Shown here piece by piece: positions 8,633 to 19,734 of a stretch of DNA of 64,000 nt (its first letter is position 1; each line of letters begins with the position of its first letter). The notes beneath the pieces are model-generated. The model saw only the letters and a list, made by a program, of their open reading frames with translations. It searched no databases and was not told the origin of the DNA. Where the stretch lies: positions 2,851,001-2,915,000 of the forward strand of contig NZ_CP014616.1 in NCBI RefSeq assembly GCF_001590685.1, read 5' to 3'. Origin of the DNA: Sporosarcina psychrophila (lineage in GTDB: Bacteria > Bacillota > Bacilli > Bacillales_A > Planococcaceae). Both the position numbers and the translations under genes were made by a program.

Positions 8633-8911
8633 ATGAATTTAAAACTTAAAGGCGAAAAGAAATGGTTAAAGCTAGGAGCGGCAACATTGCTCTCAGTCGG
8701 AATGCTTGCTGCATGTGGCGATGGGGATGACGACGATGTTGACGTGGATGTTAACGAACCTGTAGAGGATGTCAATCCTGAGGATGGAACAAATACGGAT
8801 GTAGATTTAGATACTGATGATGAAACAGATAAAGATGTTGAGGTTGATGACGATGGCGTCGTTGATGATAAGAAAGATGACGACCATATCGAAGATGGCA
8901 GCGACGGTTAA
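8633..8911 (+). CDS. Small, very acidic Asp-rich lipoprotein
   Basis: A 92-residue protein. A lysine-rich N-terminus and a hydrophobic stretch end in lipobox LAAC (Cys27), followed by about 65 residues dominated by Asp, Val and Glu in DVDVDV-type runs. It should be anchored on the outer face of the membrane and strongly negatively charged. The low complexity suggests a disordered, possibly cation-binding tail; no enzymatic domain is visible. GGAGGAG lies six bases before ATG. A strong terminator follows at 8940. Function unknown. Confidence 0.75.
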   Translation: MNLKLKGEKKWLKLGAATLLSVGMLAACGDGDDDDVDVDVNEPVEDVNPEDGTNTDVDLDTDDETDKDVEVDDDGVVDDKKDDDHIEDGSDG

Positions 8912-8939
8912 TTAGATAATCTGCTGTAGCACTTAAACC

Positions 8940-8979
8940 AAAAAGGGCTGGATGGCATCGTAGCCGTCCAGTCCTTTTT
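8940..8979. terminator. Bidirectional Rho-independent terminator
   Basis: AAAAAGGGCTGGA pairs with TCCAGTCCTTTTT around a short GGC/GCC inner stem. A T-run follows on either strand, so it can serve both the lipoprotein gene and the convergent nupC. Confidence 0.85.
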
Positions 8980-8998
8980 GGAATTCAAATTTTCATTT

Positions 8999-10213
8999 TC
9001 AAATGAACATCCCTGCAATAGCGGCACTCAATAACGAGGCTAACATCCCAGCTGCCACCGCACGAACACCCAGTCTTGCAATGTCAGGACGTCGACTTGG
9101 TGCAAGAGAACCTAATCCGCCAAGAAGAATTGCCAGTGAACTTAAGTTCGCAAAACCACAAAGTGCAAAGCTCACGACGATGACTGTTTTAGGGCTGAGT
9201 GATGCAATTTCAGGTGCGAATGATGCATACGCGACAAACTCATTCAACACAAGTTTTTGACCAATGAATCCACCTGCTGTTACTGCCTCTGACCAAGGAA
9301 CACCGATGGCGAATGCCAGCGGTGCAAATAGAATGCCGAGAATCCCCTCAACGGTCAACGATTCAAAGCCAAACACCCATTTACCGATTCCGCCTAACAT
9401 GCCATTCATCATAGCGATAAGCGCAATGAACGCCAATAGCATGGCACCGACATTCAAGGCAAGTTTTAATCCATCTCCTGCCCCACGTGCTGCTGCATCA
9501 ATAACGTTCACAGATTCCTGATCCTTACCCATCTCAAAATCTTCAACTTCTGACTTCTCCGTTTCCGGTATAAATATTTTCGCCATAATCAATCCTGCAG
9601 GTGCAGCCATGAAGCTTGCTGCAATTAAATACTCAAGTGGAACACCCAGGAGTGCATAACCCGCGAGAACAGAACCAGCAATAGATGCAAGTCCTCCTGT
9701 CATGACTGCAAAAAGCTCTGACTTCGTCATGTTTGCCAAAAAAGGTCGGATGACAAGTGGAGCTTCCGTCTGTCCGACGAATATATTCGCGGCCGCAGAA
9801 ACCGATTCTGCTTTACTCGTGCCAAGCAGTTTCGATAATGCGCCTCCGATCAGTTTGATAACCACCTGCATAATTCCAAGATAATATAGCACGGAAATCA
9901 AGGAAGAAAAGAAAATGATGATCGTCAACACTTGGAATGCAAAGACGAAACCGAATTCATTAACATCCGCTGCTGGACCAAAAAGAAATGCAACTCCTTC
10001 ACCAGCGTAGTCAATGACATTTTGCACGAGTCCGGAAAACCATATTAAACCAGCTCTCCCCGCCTCCCATTTCAAGACGACGAATGCAAATGTCACTTGG
10101 ATGATTAAACCAACAACGATAGTCCGGTAATTAATCGATTTCTTTCCATTAGATAAAAGAAATGCAATTCCTAATACCACAACTATCCCCAAAAGCCCCC
10201 ACAATAAATTCAA
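8999..10213 (-). CDS. nupC: Concentrative nucleoside transporter
   Basis: A CNT-family ion-coupled nucleoside importer of the cytoplasmic membrane; 404 residues is the usual length. The family pattern is clear: [13 protein letters not shown], the Gly-rich [39 protein letters not shown] and [20 protein letters not shown]. The start is TTG at 10213 with an AGAGGTG ribosome site upstream. It is monocistronic and convergent with the lipoprotein gene. I found no purine riboswitch in its leader. Confidence 0.92.
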   Translation of the reverse strand: MNLLWGLLGIVVVLGIAFLLSNGKKSINYRTIVVGLIIQVTFAFVVLKWEAGRAGLIWFSGLVQNVIDYAGEGVAFLFGPAADVNEFGFVFAFQVLTIIIFFSSLISVLYYLGIMQVVIKLIGGALSKLLGTSKAESVSAAANIFVGQTEAPLVIRPFLANMTKSELFAVMTGGLASIAGSVLAGYALLGVPLEYLIAASFMAAPAGLIMAKIFIPETEKSEVEDFEMGKDQESVNVIDAAARGAGDGLKLALNVGAMLLAFIALIAMMNGMLGGIGKWVFGFESLTVEGILGILFAPLAFAIGVPWSEAVTAGGFIGQKLVLNEFVAYASFAPEIASLSPKTVIVVSFALCGFANLSSLAILLGGLGSLAPSRRPDIARLGVRAVAAGMLASLLSAAIAGMFI

Positions 10214-10673
10214 CTAGTACACCTCTTCATATGGAAGTTTTCCATTTATAATTTTGTTACTAATACGCCAATTCGCACTATGGAAAGCTCATTTTCGTTG
10301 TCTGACGTCATACAACTAAATGAGTTTAGCAAACGAAATGACATAAGTAAATAAATTGTGCGGAAAATAGGAAAAACTATGTTTTCCAAATGATTCAGCA
10401 GTTAGTATTCCACATTTATCCGAAATTACTCGTCGTTTTTTGAATACGCTCACATTTTAAGACAACAAAAAAAGACTACCCTTTAAGTCAATACAGCTGA
10501 CCTGTAAGAAAGTCTTAGTACAATCATCTTCTATATCCTGTTACCAATGTCTATTTTTACGAAGAAAAGAAATAATTGTAATCAAAAAAATGGATTAAAC
10601 GATGGTAAGCAGTTGGTCTTAGAATGACTTTCAAAAAATTACCCATCCTATAAAAAAGGAGATGTCATCAATT
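10214..10673. other. Intergenic region between nupC and the DUF3889 gene
   Basis: About 460 bases without a convincing gene. It must hold the divergent promoters. At 10467-10516 the minus strand can form AAGACT...AGTCTT around a TACAG-GTCAG-CTGTA hairpin, followed by seven T. This looks like a terminator on the nupC-sense strand, so it may be an attenuator in a long nupC leader. Nothing upstream on that strand needs terminating. Confidence 0.4.
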
Positions 10674-11003
10674 ATGAGAAAAACATTTATTGCACTTGGA
10701 ATTATTATTACAGTTAATTCAGCACCAACATATATCCCAACCATTGCTCATACACCACCAGAAATTCCAGCTTACGCTAAGTGGGGTAAACTCGCTATAA
10801 AAGAAACACAATCAAAATATCCCAATGCAACTATTATTGACTACCTTCATGAAGGAAGCGAATCTAGAAAGGATTCAACAATTGAAAAGTTTAAGCTATG
10901 GTTAAAAGATGGTGACCACGAATTCGGCGTTTTTGTAAGAATTGAGTATACTACCGAAACTGAAAAAGTAGTTACTATTGAATTTGAAGAAACTTCTAGG
11001 TAA
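10674..11003 (+). CDS. Secreted DUF3889-family protein (YqzG/YhdC-like)
   Basis: A 109-residue protein from the second ATG at 10674, which sits nine bases after a GGAGATG site; the ATG at 10662 overlaps that site. A hydrophobic N-terminus (MRKTFIALGIIITVNSAPTY) looks like a signal peptide. The mature part has the DUF3889 pattern AYAKWGKLAIKETQSKYP, then IIDYLHEG, KFKLWL and FGVFVRIEY. This is a small Bacillales extracytoplasmic family of unknown function. It is monocistronic with a terminator at 11144. Confidence 0.75.
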   Translation: MRKTFIALGIIITVNSAPTYIPTIAHTPPEIPAYAKWGKLAIKETQSKYPNATIIDYLHEGSESRKDSTIEKFKLWLKDGDHEFGVFVRIEYTTETEKVVTIEFEETSR

Positions 11004-11143
11004 AACTTCACAGTCGTGGCCATTCTTTTTCGGAATTTGATAATTCCCATTTTTCAAGGGATATTATTTTTAAATCCAAATTATCAAGAGGCTTAATTAA
11101 ATGGAAAAACTATGCCCTTACCTAAATTACTGAGACAATATAA

Positions 11144-11198
11144 AACACCTACGTAATTGACACACTTATTAAAAGTGCATCTATCGTAGGCGTTTTTT
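11144..11198 (+). terminator. Rho-independent terminator of the DUF3889 gene
   Basis: AACACCTACG at 11144-11153 pairs, with one mismatch, with CGTAGGCGTT. A small CACTT/AAGTG inner hairpin sits in the loop, and TTTTTT follows on the plus strand. Confidence 0.75.
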
Positions 11199-11251
11199 CA
11201 TTAAGTAGCCCTATTCAACTATTTTCAACACCAAAGGAAGTTACCTCACCA

Positions 11252-12067
11252 TCATTCTATCATTGCTCCCATAGGCTCTAAAACAAATTTCTCGATTGCA
11301 TGGAGCACTCCTTCTTCATTGTTCGTCAGTGAGATATAATCCGCAAGGTCTTTCAATTCCTGGACCCCGTTACCCATCGCGATACCTAAACCAGCCGTCT
11401 TAATCAGTTCAATATCATTGTGATTGTCGCCTATAGCGATAATTTCTGTACGATCGATACCAAGATTACTCGCTAGGTGCAATAAAGCACTTCCTTTGTT
11501 AGCTTCTGGATGCGTCACTTCAAGATAGTTTACTAAAGACTTGGCGATATGTGCACTCCCTCCAAACAATGCCCGCAATTCATCCTGTAAGGTTGCAAGG
11601 TAGGCAGGCTCTTCGATAAAGAGTGCTTTCGTAAATCCTAGTTTCGCAAGTTTGCCAAGATCCGGTTCTATTTTATACGGGACCTTCGATTTTTTGGAGT
11701 ACTCAATAATCTTGTCATTTTCTGATGCAGCATAAAGAATATCATCTTGATAAACTTGCAAATGTATTTTTTTATCACGAGCTATCTCAACTAGTTTTTG
11801 TGCCATGTTAGGAGGAATAAGTCGTTCATACATCACTTCATCGTCATCAATGCTTTTAATGATTGCACCCTGATACGTAATAACTGGTACATTGATGCCA
11901 AGTTGCTGTGCAAATAATTTCGCAGATGGAAACATACGCCCTGTCGCAATCGTGACAACTGTTCCTAATTCCACCGCTTTTTGAATAGCCTCGATTGTTC
12001 TTGGCGTAATCAGTAATTCATCCGTAAGTAATGTCCCATCAAGGTCAATCGCAATTAGTTTATACAT
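11252..12067 (-). CDS. HAD-superfamily Cof-type sugar phosphatase
   Basis: A cytosolic HAD IIB phosphatase, 271 residues. Motif I is IDLDGTLLT (nucleophile Asp8, acid Asp10), motif II TIATGR, motif III lysine in NKGSALLHL, and motif IV IGDNHNDIELI. The cap lies between motifs II and III. Relatives hydrolyse sugar phosphates, pyridoxal phosphate or FMN; substrate cannot be chosen here. It is a single gene with its own promoter region upstream, ATG at 12067 and a GGGGGA site. Confidence 0.88.
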   Translation of the reverse strand: MYKLIAIDLDGTLLTDELLITPRTIEAIQKAVELGTVVTIATGRMFPSAKLFAQQLGINVPVITYQGAIIKSIDDDEVMYERLIPPNMAQKLVEIARDKKIHLQVYQDDILYAASENDKIIEYSKKSKVPYKIEPDLGKLAKLGFTKALFIEEPAYLATLQDELRALFGGSAHIAKSLVNYLEVTHPEANKGSALLHLASNLGIDRTEIIAIGDNHNDIELIKTAGLGIAMGNGVQELKDLADYISLTNNEEGVLHAIEKFVLEPMGAMIE

Positions 12068-12379
12068 GGAATTCCCCCTTTACTTAATGCTATCTAGTTA
12101 TCGTCGCATGTTGTGACTTACACTGTCTAGTGAAGATACTTTTCATCTCGCAATAATTGCATGTTAAAATCGAGAGGTGGAAAATAAAATAGTTATGTCA
12201 CTAACTTACAGGCGTTTTTTTGTGGCTACCTCGAGTCACGATACGTCAACATTATTTCATTGAAATTCTCTAATTGATGTTCGTTGATATTTTACTATAC
12301 CCACTCCATTCACCAACAGTTCCTGTTGCGTGATTGTATTCTCCCCTATAATTCTAGTATTCTTAATAGATGTAATTTA
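12068..12379. other. Intergenic region, no gene seen
   Basis: About 310 AT-rich bases between the HAD gene and the VWA gene, both on the minus strand. I see no open frame of note and no clear terminator; presumably it holds the HAD promoter. Confidence 0.5.
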
Positions 12380-13114
12380 TCAGCTTAGCATCCCCTTGGC
12401 TTTCACTTGAAGTAACCAGTCTGGAAACTCTGTAAGCAACTTATCATACAGCTCTTCATCGGAAACCTTTGCAACATTACTGATTTTAAAGAAATCTGCA
12501 TTGTCTACATACCTGTCTTTAAGGTCGTCTAACTTTTGCAAGAAAGCAAATTTTTCTTTACCAATCCCAACAAACTGCCAGAAAATAGGTTGATTTGCGC
12601 TTTCACGCACAATCCGTGTTGCCTCACTTTTATCAGAGTTATTCCCATCCGTTATAAAGAGTACAAAAGTAGGATGTTCAGGCTTAATAGGAATTTCTTT
12701 TGCTTTCTTACTGAATAAACCACCAAACAAACTTTTCTTAGCAGGTTCTTGATTCCCACTCAGTGCAATTCCATATTTACTCACTATCAATTCCATAACT
12801 GGAGCATATTTCGTTCCACCACTTACAGTCATTTTAGTGTCCTTTACAAATGTTGCATGGTTCGCTTCTGTTGCTGTACCAACAAAATTTGCACCGTTAT
12901 TGAACTGAAATACATCAATTTCTTTATTAGCATCCATGTTCATACCAATGGCTAGTAAACGCTCTACAATCTGCTGTACAGTCCCATTCTTATATAGTGA
13001 ACTCATTGAGCCTGATTGATCGATTGCTAATATGATTTCTGCTTTAACACCAGTTAGTTTCTTCTTCTCTAATACAATACCTACTTTTTTAGTTAAATCT
13101 ATTAAGTTTGTCAT
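12380..13114 (-). CDS. VWA-domain protein, TerF/TerY-like
   Basis: A 244-residue cytosolic von Willebrand factor A domain with an intact MIDAS: DQSGSM at 32-37 (Asp32, Ser34, Ser36), a Thr in GGTKYAP, and Asp in FITDGNNSD. The QFVGIGKEKFAFLQKLDDL segment near the C-terminus is typical of tellurium-resistance (TerF-type) VWA proteins. No TerD, TerC or other ter gene is present nearby, so it stands alone. A phage/stress-linked or metal-linked role is only family inference. ATG start. Confidence 0.78.
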   Translation of the reverse strand: MTNLIDLTKKVGIVLEKKKLTGVKAEIILAIDQSGSMSSLYKNGTVQQIVERLLAIGMNMDANKEIDVFQFNNGANFVGTATEANHATFVKDTKMTVSGGTKYAPVMELIVSKYGIALSGNQEPAKKSLFGGLFSKKAKEIPIKPEHPTFVLFITDGNNSDKSEATRIVRESANQPIFWQFVGIGKEKFAFLQKLDDLKDRYVDNADFFKISNVAKVSDEELYDKLLTEFPDWLLQVKAKGMLS

Positions 13115-13444
13115 TTAATCATGCTCCTTATCTTTTTTAATATTTAATTTATGCCACACAAAATTATTATTTTCTCATTAAAAAATCTGAAGTCGTAAAA
13201 AGTACCATCATCTAAATATTCTCATTAATCCATCAACAATTACAACTGATTGTACCATAAGTTTATGGATAGCAAGATGGTGTCCCTGATTAACTTCCGC
13301 TTTTCAAGAAATAAATGTAGTTGTTTGTTTTTCTTATTAACTTCTCTCAGATGCATTATTTTTCACACAAAAAATGTCGCTCCTTAATCTAAATGATTAA
13401 GGAGCGACATACATCATAGTCCATATCAAAACATGTGGACTATT
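13115..13444. other. Intergenic region with the pbuX terminator
   Basis: About 330 AT-rich bases. Apart from the terminator at 13369-13410 and the presumed promoter of the VWA gene I see nothing. Confidence 0.5.
13369..13410 (-). terminator. Strong terminator of the xpt-pbuX operon
   Basis: A perfect 16-bp stem (13374-13389 with 13395-13410) encloses a five-base loop, followed by six T on the minus strand. Confidence 0.9.
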
Positions 13445-15554
<2,110 letters not shown>

Positions 15555-15574
15555 AATGCTATTAGAATGTTATT

Positions 15575-15602
15575 AGTATAGCACGGGAATTTCAGATTTC
15601 AA
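15575..15602 (-). promoter_or_regulatory. Candidate sigma-A promoter of xpt-pbuX
   Basis: On the minus strand TTGAAA (15597-15602) and TATACT (15575-15580) are 16 bases apart and end about 20 bases before the aptamer, as expected for a riboswitch leader. Confidence 0.65.
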
Positions 15603-15704
15603 CATCCTCAAAAGTTAAATAATGATTCATTCAATTCAATGAACGTACTATGTGCGGTGAATGTGTTATTGTAGATGAAATAAGTAGACTTTGGGGGCAT
15701 TATC

Positions 15705-16925
15705 TTGACCAATCCACATTCCATGAATACAAATAAAAAATTAAAATTCACACGAAATACATGGTTTCTTCTTATCGGAATCATTTTCATCGCGTCCACA
15801 CTTCGGTCGCCTTTAACATCTGTCGGACCATTAATCTCTTCCATTAGAGACAGTTTGGCCATTTCAAATGTATTAGCGGGATTCCTAACGACCATTCCTC
15901 TGCTCGCTTTTGCACTTATTTCACCGTTCGCTCCGAAAATTGCACGTCGCTTCGGAATGGAACTGACATTATTCGTATCACTCATTTTATTGACAGCAGG
16001 TATTATTACTCGTTCTCTAGGCACAACACCTAATTTGCTCATTGGCACTTTCCTAATAGGACTTGCCATTGCATTTGGAAATGTCTTATTACCAGGTCTA
16101 ATAAAACTCAACTTTCCACTGCATATGGGTCTCATTACCGGTATTTATTCGGTCTCTATGAATTTATCCGCAGCCATCGCGGTTGGCGTCAGTGCACCAC
16201 TTTCTCATAATACACAGTTTGGATGGAGAGGCGCATTAGGAGTTTGGGCGTTGCTAGCATTTATCGCTCTACTCGTCTGGCTCCCGCAACTTAAAAACAA
16301 GAAATCACCAAATTCATTGGATGTTCATTTGGAAAAGGCCAAATCACCCTCTTTATGGCGTTCTCCATTGGCTTGGAGTGTTACCTTCTTTATGGGGTTC
16401 CAATCTTTGATATTTTATACAACTTCCGCATGGATGCCTGAGGTGTTAAAAACGCAAGGAATAAGTCCAGATAGTGCTGGATGGATGGTTTCCCTCTTGC
16501 AATTTGCGCAATTACCAATGACATTCATCGTTCCGATTCTAGCAGGAAAAGTAAAAGATCAGCGCTGGATTGTAGCGGGTGTCGCACTATTATACCTCTT
16601 GGGCTATGGCGGTATCATGGCAGGCACAACTGCACTTGTTCCACTCTTTATGATTTTGATTGGAATTGCAGGTGGCGCAGCATTTGGACTTTCAATGATG
16701 TTCTTCTCATTACGCACACGGACACCACATGAAGCTGCAGATCTATCAGGTATGGCACAGTCCTTCGGCTATTTACTTGCGGCGGTTGGACCAGTACTCT
16801 TCGGATTATTACACGATTTCACATCAGGTTGGACAGTGCCGATGCTGATTATTATCATTGCATCTTTAATTGTCCTCCTATCAGGCTTGAAAGCAGGGAA
16901 AAACACCTTCGTTACTCCAGAGTAG
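15705..16925 (+). CDS. MFS transporter, CynX/NimT family
   Basis: A 406-residue major facilitator of the cytoplasmic membrane with about 12 hydrophobic segments. The RSPLTSVGPLISSIRDSL opening and the FYTTSAWMPEVLKTQGIS segment in the second half are typical of the CynX/NimT (cyanate and 2-nitroimidazole transporter) group. The chosen start is TTG at 15705 with GGGGG seven bases upstream; an ATG six codons in is possible. Substrate unknown. Divergent from xpt; a perfect terminator follows. Confidence 0.82.
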   Translation: MTNPHSMNTNKKLKFTRNTWFLLIGIIFIASTLRSPLTSVGPLISSIRDSLAISNVLAGFLTTIPLLAFALISPFAPKIARRFGMELTLFVSLILLTAGIITRSLGTTPNLLIGTFLIGLAIAFGNVLLPGLIKLNFPLHMGLITGIYSVSMNLSAAIAVGVSAPLSHNTQFGWRGALGVWALLAFIALLVWLPQLKNKKSPNSLDVHLEKAKSPSLWRSPLAWSVTFFMGFQSLIFYTTSAWMPEVLKTQGISPDSAGWMVSLLQFAQLPMTFIVPILAGKVKDQRWIVAGVALLYLLGYGGIMAGTTALVPLFMILIGIAGGAAFGLSMMFFSLRTRTPHEAADLSGMAQSFGYLLAAVGPVLFGLLHDFTSGWTVPMLIIIIASLIVLLSGLKAGKNTFVTPE

Positions 16926-16956
16926 GTGCTTAGAAATCTTCTACTACCAAAAAAGT

Positions 16957-16988
16957 GCTGTAAACCAATATTGGTTTACAGCCTTTTT
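16957..16988 (+). terminator. Terminator of the MFS gene
   Basis: A perfect 26-base palindrome (16957-16982, arms GCTGTAAACCAAT and its complement) is followed by CTTTTT. Confidence 0.85.
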
Positions 16989-17345
16989 CAAGTTATCATT
17001 TTTTTACTCGGCTACAACATCCGTTTTGACCTTCTCCTCTTTATTCTACTGGGCTATCAAAAGAACCTCTCTATCAAAATAGCAGTTAATACTAACCCAA
17101 CTATAAATCAAATACAGACAACTCCCCTAGAGTTCTTGCCGTTTCTACGAGGCAAATTGATAAAGTTCTCTTTCATTCTTTTCATTTTTGCATCAGTTGC
17201 TACTAATCAAATGGGTTCAACAGGTAATCGTTAACGTGAATTCAATATGCTTCAGCAGCAAATTGCGGATAGGTTTTATTATTTGAAAGCTGGGTATTTT
17301 AAAGACTAGCACTAACACTATAAAAATCTTAGGAGGCAATTTGAA
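16989..17345. other. Intergenic region with possible small relic on the minus strand
   Basis: About 350 bases. On the minus strand (17185 down to 17057) an ATG frame reads MKRMKENFINLPRRNGKNS..., hits one TGA, then continues into a membrane-like FIVGLVLTAILIERFF before stopping. This could be a decayed small membrane protein, or chance. A plus-strand open frame here runs across the terminator and is not believed. The sigma-B promoter at 17273 lies at the right end. Confidence 0.3.
17273..17297 (+). promoter_or_regulatory. Candidate sigma-B (general stress) promoter
   Basis: GTTTTA and GGGTAT are separated by 13 bases, close to the sigma-B consensus GTTTAA-N13-15-GGGTAT. It lies about 50 bases before the start codon of a gene from a known general-stress family. 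Confidence 0.7.
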
Positions 17346-18278
17346 ATGGCTGACAAAAAGTTTGTAGGTACATTCCATAATGAAACCCAAGTCTTGAATA
17401 AGATTGATGAGTTAAAAGCGCAAGGTTATACTGAAAACGATATTTATATTGTGACGAATGATGCAGATACATTATCGATTATCCGAGGAGAAACTGATGT
17501 GGATCTCCGATCGCCTGAAGGTAACTGGATGGACAAGTTCATCGCTTTCCTGAGCGGAGATGAACCCGTCAAAGGTGCATTCACTAACATGGGCTTCACC
17601 GACGAAGAATCCAACCGTTATTTCAATGAAGTCAAAGCTGGCGGAATTCTTCTATACGTGGACCAGGAATACGGTAATCTCTATGGAAATCAAGGAACGG
17701 AATATCAAGCAGGTTATACAGATCCTAATATCGGCTCAAATCTTGTTGTTGATGATTATGATAATCCCAATCTAGCAATGAACAGCCAAGGGTTAGGGTT
17801 AGGAACAGATGAAGAACAGGAAGAACATCTAAGATTGCACGAAGAGAAGCTCAATGTCGACAAAGAACGCTATCAGGCGGGTGAAGTGAACGTCAGTAAG
17901 CACATTGTCGAAGAGACACAAACGGTAGAAGTGCCCGTCACACGTGAAGAAGTGTACATTGAACGACGCGCAGTAACTGAAGAGACTGCTGCCGGAGAAG
18001 TGTTTGATGATGGTGAAAATATTCATATACCTGTTATGGAAGAGCGGGTTGAAGTGACAAAACGTCCTGTCGTTAGTGAAGAAATCGTCGTTGGCAAACG
18101 TGAAGTTCATGATACAGAAACGGTTAACGAAACCGTGCGCCGTGAAGAAGCGGATATCGACCGGACCGATGCAGTACTAGATGAACGTGATGGGACGGCC
18201 ATACATTCATTGGATACAAATCCATTTGAGCGGAATGAATTAAATAATGATTCTTTAATCGACCGGAAACGATTTTAA
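17346..18278 (+). CDS. General stress protein with YflT-like and YsnF/DUF2382 domains
   Basis: A 310-residue hydrophilic cytosolic protein. Residues 1-105 form the YflT/17M-like domain (FVGTFHNETQVLNKIDELKAQGY, DIYIVTND). A linker rich in Asn, Gly and Tyr follows. Residues about 160-290 form the DUF2382 (YsnF/AvaK) domain, seen in LRLHEEKLNVDKERYQAGEV, VTREEVYIERRAV and EEIVVGKREVHDTE. The molecular role of these domains is unknown; relatives are sigma-B controlled. AGGAGG lies ten bases before ATG, and a candidate sigma-B promoter lies upstream. Confidence 0.85.
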   Translation: MADKKFVGTFHNETQVLNKIDELKAQGYTENDIYIVTNDADTLSIIRGETDVDLRSPEGNWMDKFIAFLSGDEPVKGAFTNMGFTDEESNRYFNEVKAGGILLYVDQEYGNLYGNQGTEYQAGYTDPNIGSNLVVDDYDNPNLAMNSQGLGLGTDEEQEEHLRLHEEKLNVDKERYQAGEVNVSKHIVEETQTVEVPVTREEVYIERRAVTEETAAGEVFDDGENIHIPVMEERVEVTKRPVVSEEIVVGKREVHDTETVNETVRREEADIDRTDAVLDERDGTAIHSLDTNPFERNELNNDSLIDRKRF

Positions 18279-18295
18279 TAATTAAGAAAACCGTA

Positions 18296-18335
18296 AGGCG
18301 CCTGGAGTCTAGACACTGCTCCAGATTGAAAAACA
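18296..18335 (-). repeat. Truncated copy of the 62.1-kb intergenic repeat
   Basis: Read on the minus strand this has TCTGGAGCAGTGTCTAGACT then CCAGGCGCC, matching the first 35-40 bases of the element at 62105-62240 apart from a few changes. The rest of the element is missing. Confidence 0.55.
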
Positions 18336-18355
18336 GATATTTTCTTATTCCTTTA

Positions 18356-18402
18356 AAAAGGAGCTTGCTTAAGTAGATGATCTACTTAAGCAAGCTCCTT
18401 TT
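18356..18402. terminator. Very strong bidirectional terminator
   Basis: A perfect 21-bp stem (18356-18376 with 18382-18402) around a five-base loop, with A-run and T-run flanks suited to both strands. It separates the stress gene from the convergent PhnB-like gene. Confidence 0.88.
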
Positions 18403-18423
18403 CGTTTTCCGGATTGACTTCCA

Positions 18424-18843
18424 TCACTTTTTTGGTTTGTTCAATTGACAGGTGACGCCGAATTTATCCCCTACCCAACCAAACTTGTCACTGACCGGCG
18501 TTTCAGAAAGCAGCATCAGGACTCGTCCATCCTGTGATAGCTGTTCAAAAAGCCGACCAATTTCCGCTGCCGCGTCACATGCCACAAACAATGAAGTGGA
18601 AGGAGTGAATGTGAATTCTTGGTTGATAGAACTGTCGATGCACATGAACGCCTGTCCTTTTATTGTGAATGTGGCGTGCATAATCATGTCGTTTTCTTGA
18701 TGGACTACATTTAGAATTTCCGATTCATCAAAATAGCTGTGTAAAAATTCATGGCATTTTGTGCATTTCCTTCAATCATAAGCAAAGATAAGCAACGTCG
18801 TTATTTTTGGTCGGTAGTCCCTATAAGTTATTTCCCCTAACAT
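18424..18843 (-). pseudogene. PhnB-like (VOC/glyoxalase fold) protein, frameshifted
   Basis: The intact 3' frame (up to 18687) encodes 87 residues with the family features MHATFTIKGQAFMCIDSS, FTFTPSTSLFVACD and DKFGWVGDKFGV. Further 5', fragments of the same protein appear in other frames: ITTLL, then MIEGNAQNAMNFYTA, then DESEIL. Two lesions explain this: a near-duplicated ten-base unit (TTGCTTATC/TTTGCTTATG) after ITTLL, and a one-base loss after NFYTAI. The restored gene would start at the ATG at 18843, just after the exonuclease III stop. Sequencing error is an alternative for the single-base loss. Confidence 0.75.
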
Positions 18844-18849
18844 CTTTAT

Positions 18850-19605
18850 TTATAAATCAATTTCTAAAACAATCGGACAATGGTCGCTGCCGAGTATATG
18901 TGGATGGATGGTAGCATCTTTCAATAGAGATTCCAATTGTTTGGAGGCTATGAAATAATCAATCCGCCATCCAATATTCCGCTCCCTAACCTTACTCATG
19001 TACGACCACCAAGTATATGCTCCTTCTAGATTTGGATTGAAATACCGATACGTATCGATGAATCCTTCCCCTAATAGCTCCGTCATCTTTCCGCGTTCCT
19101 CACTGGTGAAGCCCGAATTACCGATGTTCGATTTCACATTTCGTACATCTATTTCCTGATGCGCGACATTCAAATCACCACATAGAATGACTGGTTTCAT
19201 ATCATTCAGTTTCTTTAAGTAGTCACGCATGTCGTTTTCCCATTCCAAGCGAAATGGCAATCGTGCCAAATCCCGCTGCGAGTTTGGCGTATAGACGTTT
19301 ACTAAATAAAACTGCGCGAACTCAAGCGTAAGAATCCGTCCCTCTTCTTGAGCATCTAAATCGCCTACACCGTATTTCACAGTCAATGGTTTTTCTTTCG
19401 TGAATACAGCCGTACCTGAATAGCCCTTTTTTAGTGCGTAATTCCAATATTGATGATAACCATCCAACTGTAAATCAATTTGACCTTCTTGCAGTTTTAT
19501 CTCCTGTACACAGAAGATGTCTGCATCCACCGTTTCAAAGTATTCTAAGAAACCTTTACTAACACATGCCCTTAATCCATTGACGTTCCATGATACTAAT
19601 TTCAT
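18850..19605 (-). CDS. xth: Exodeoxyribonuclease III / AP endonuclease
   Basis: Base-excision repair nuclease of the EEP fold, 251 residues. Motifs in order: MKLVSWNVNGLRA, CVQEIKLQEGQ (metal-binding Glu), YSGTAVFTKEKP, NVYTPNSQRD, CGDLNVAHQEIDV (catalytic Asp and Asn), TWWSYMSKVRERNIGWRIDY and GSDHCPIVLEI (catalytic His). ATG start. The PhnB-like pseudogene begins six bases after its stop. Called ExoA in B. subtilis. Confidence 0.95.
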   Translation of the reverse strand: MKLVSWNVNGLRACVSKGFLEYFETVDADIFCVQEIKLQEGQIDLQLDGYHQYWNYALKKGYSGTAVFTKEKPLTVKYGVGDLDAQEEGRILTLEFAQFYLVNVYTPNSQRDLARLPFRLEWENDMRDYLKKLNDMKPVILCGDLNVAHQEIDVRNVKSNIGNSGFTSEERGKMTELLGEGFIDTYRYFNPNLEGAYTWWSYMSKVRERNIGWRIDYFIASKQLESLLKDATIHPHILGSDHCPIVLEIDL

Positions 19606-19734
19606 ATAGATTGACTCCTTTGATTAACCTCTGCGAATTCTCTTTCCATTCTTACTATAGCACAAAAGAACATACGTTCAATTTTTCACCTATTAAAAAC
19701 GAAAATTCTGCTACAGCTAGCCTAGTTGGTTCAT

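Noticed and set aside
10214..10661. Purine riboswitch before nupC
   Set aside because: No aptamer core like the one before xpt can be found on either strand.
15608..16135. 175-codon minus-strand frame
   Set aside because: Antisense to the well-supported MFS transporter; it only mirrors that gene's codon pattern.
16926..17234. 102-codon plus-strand frame after the MFS gene
   Set aside because: It starts within a few bases of the MFS stop, runs straight through a perfect terminator, lacks a ribosome site and has no protein-like pattern.
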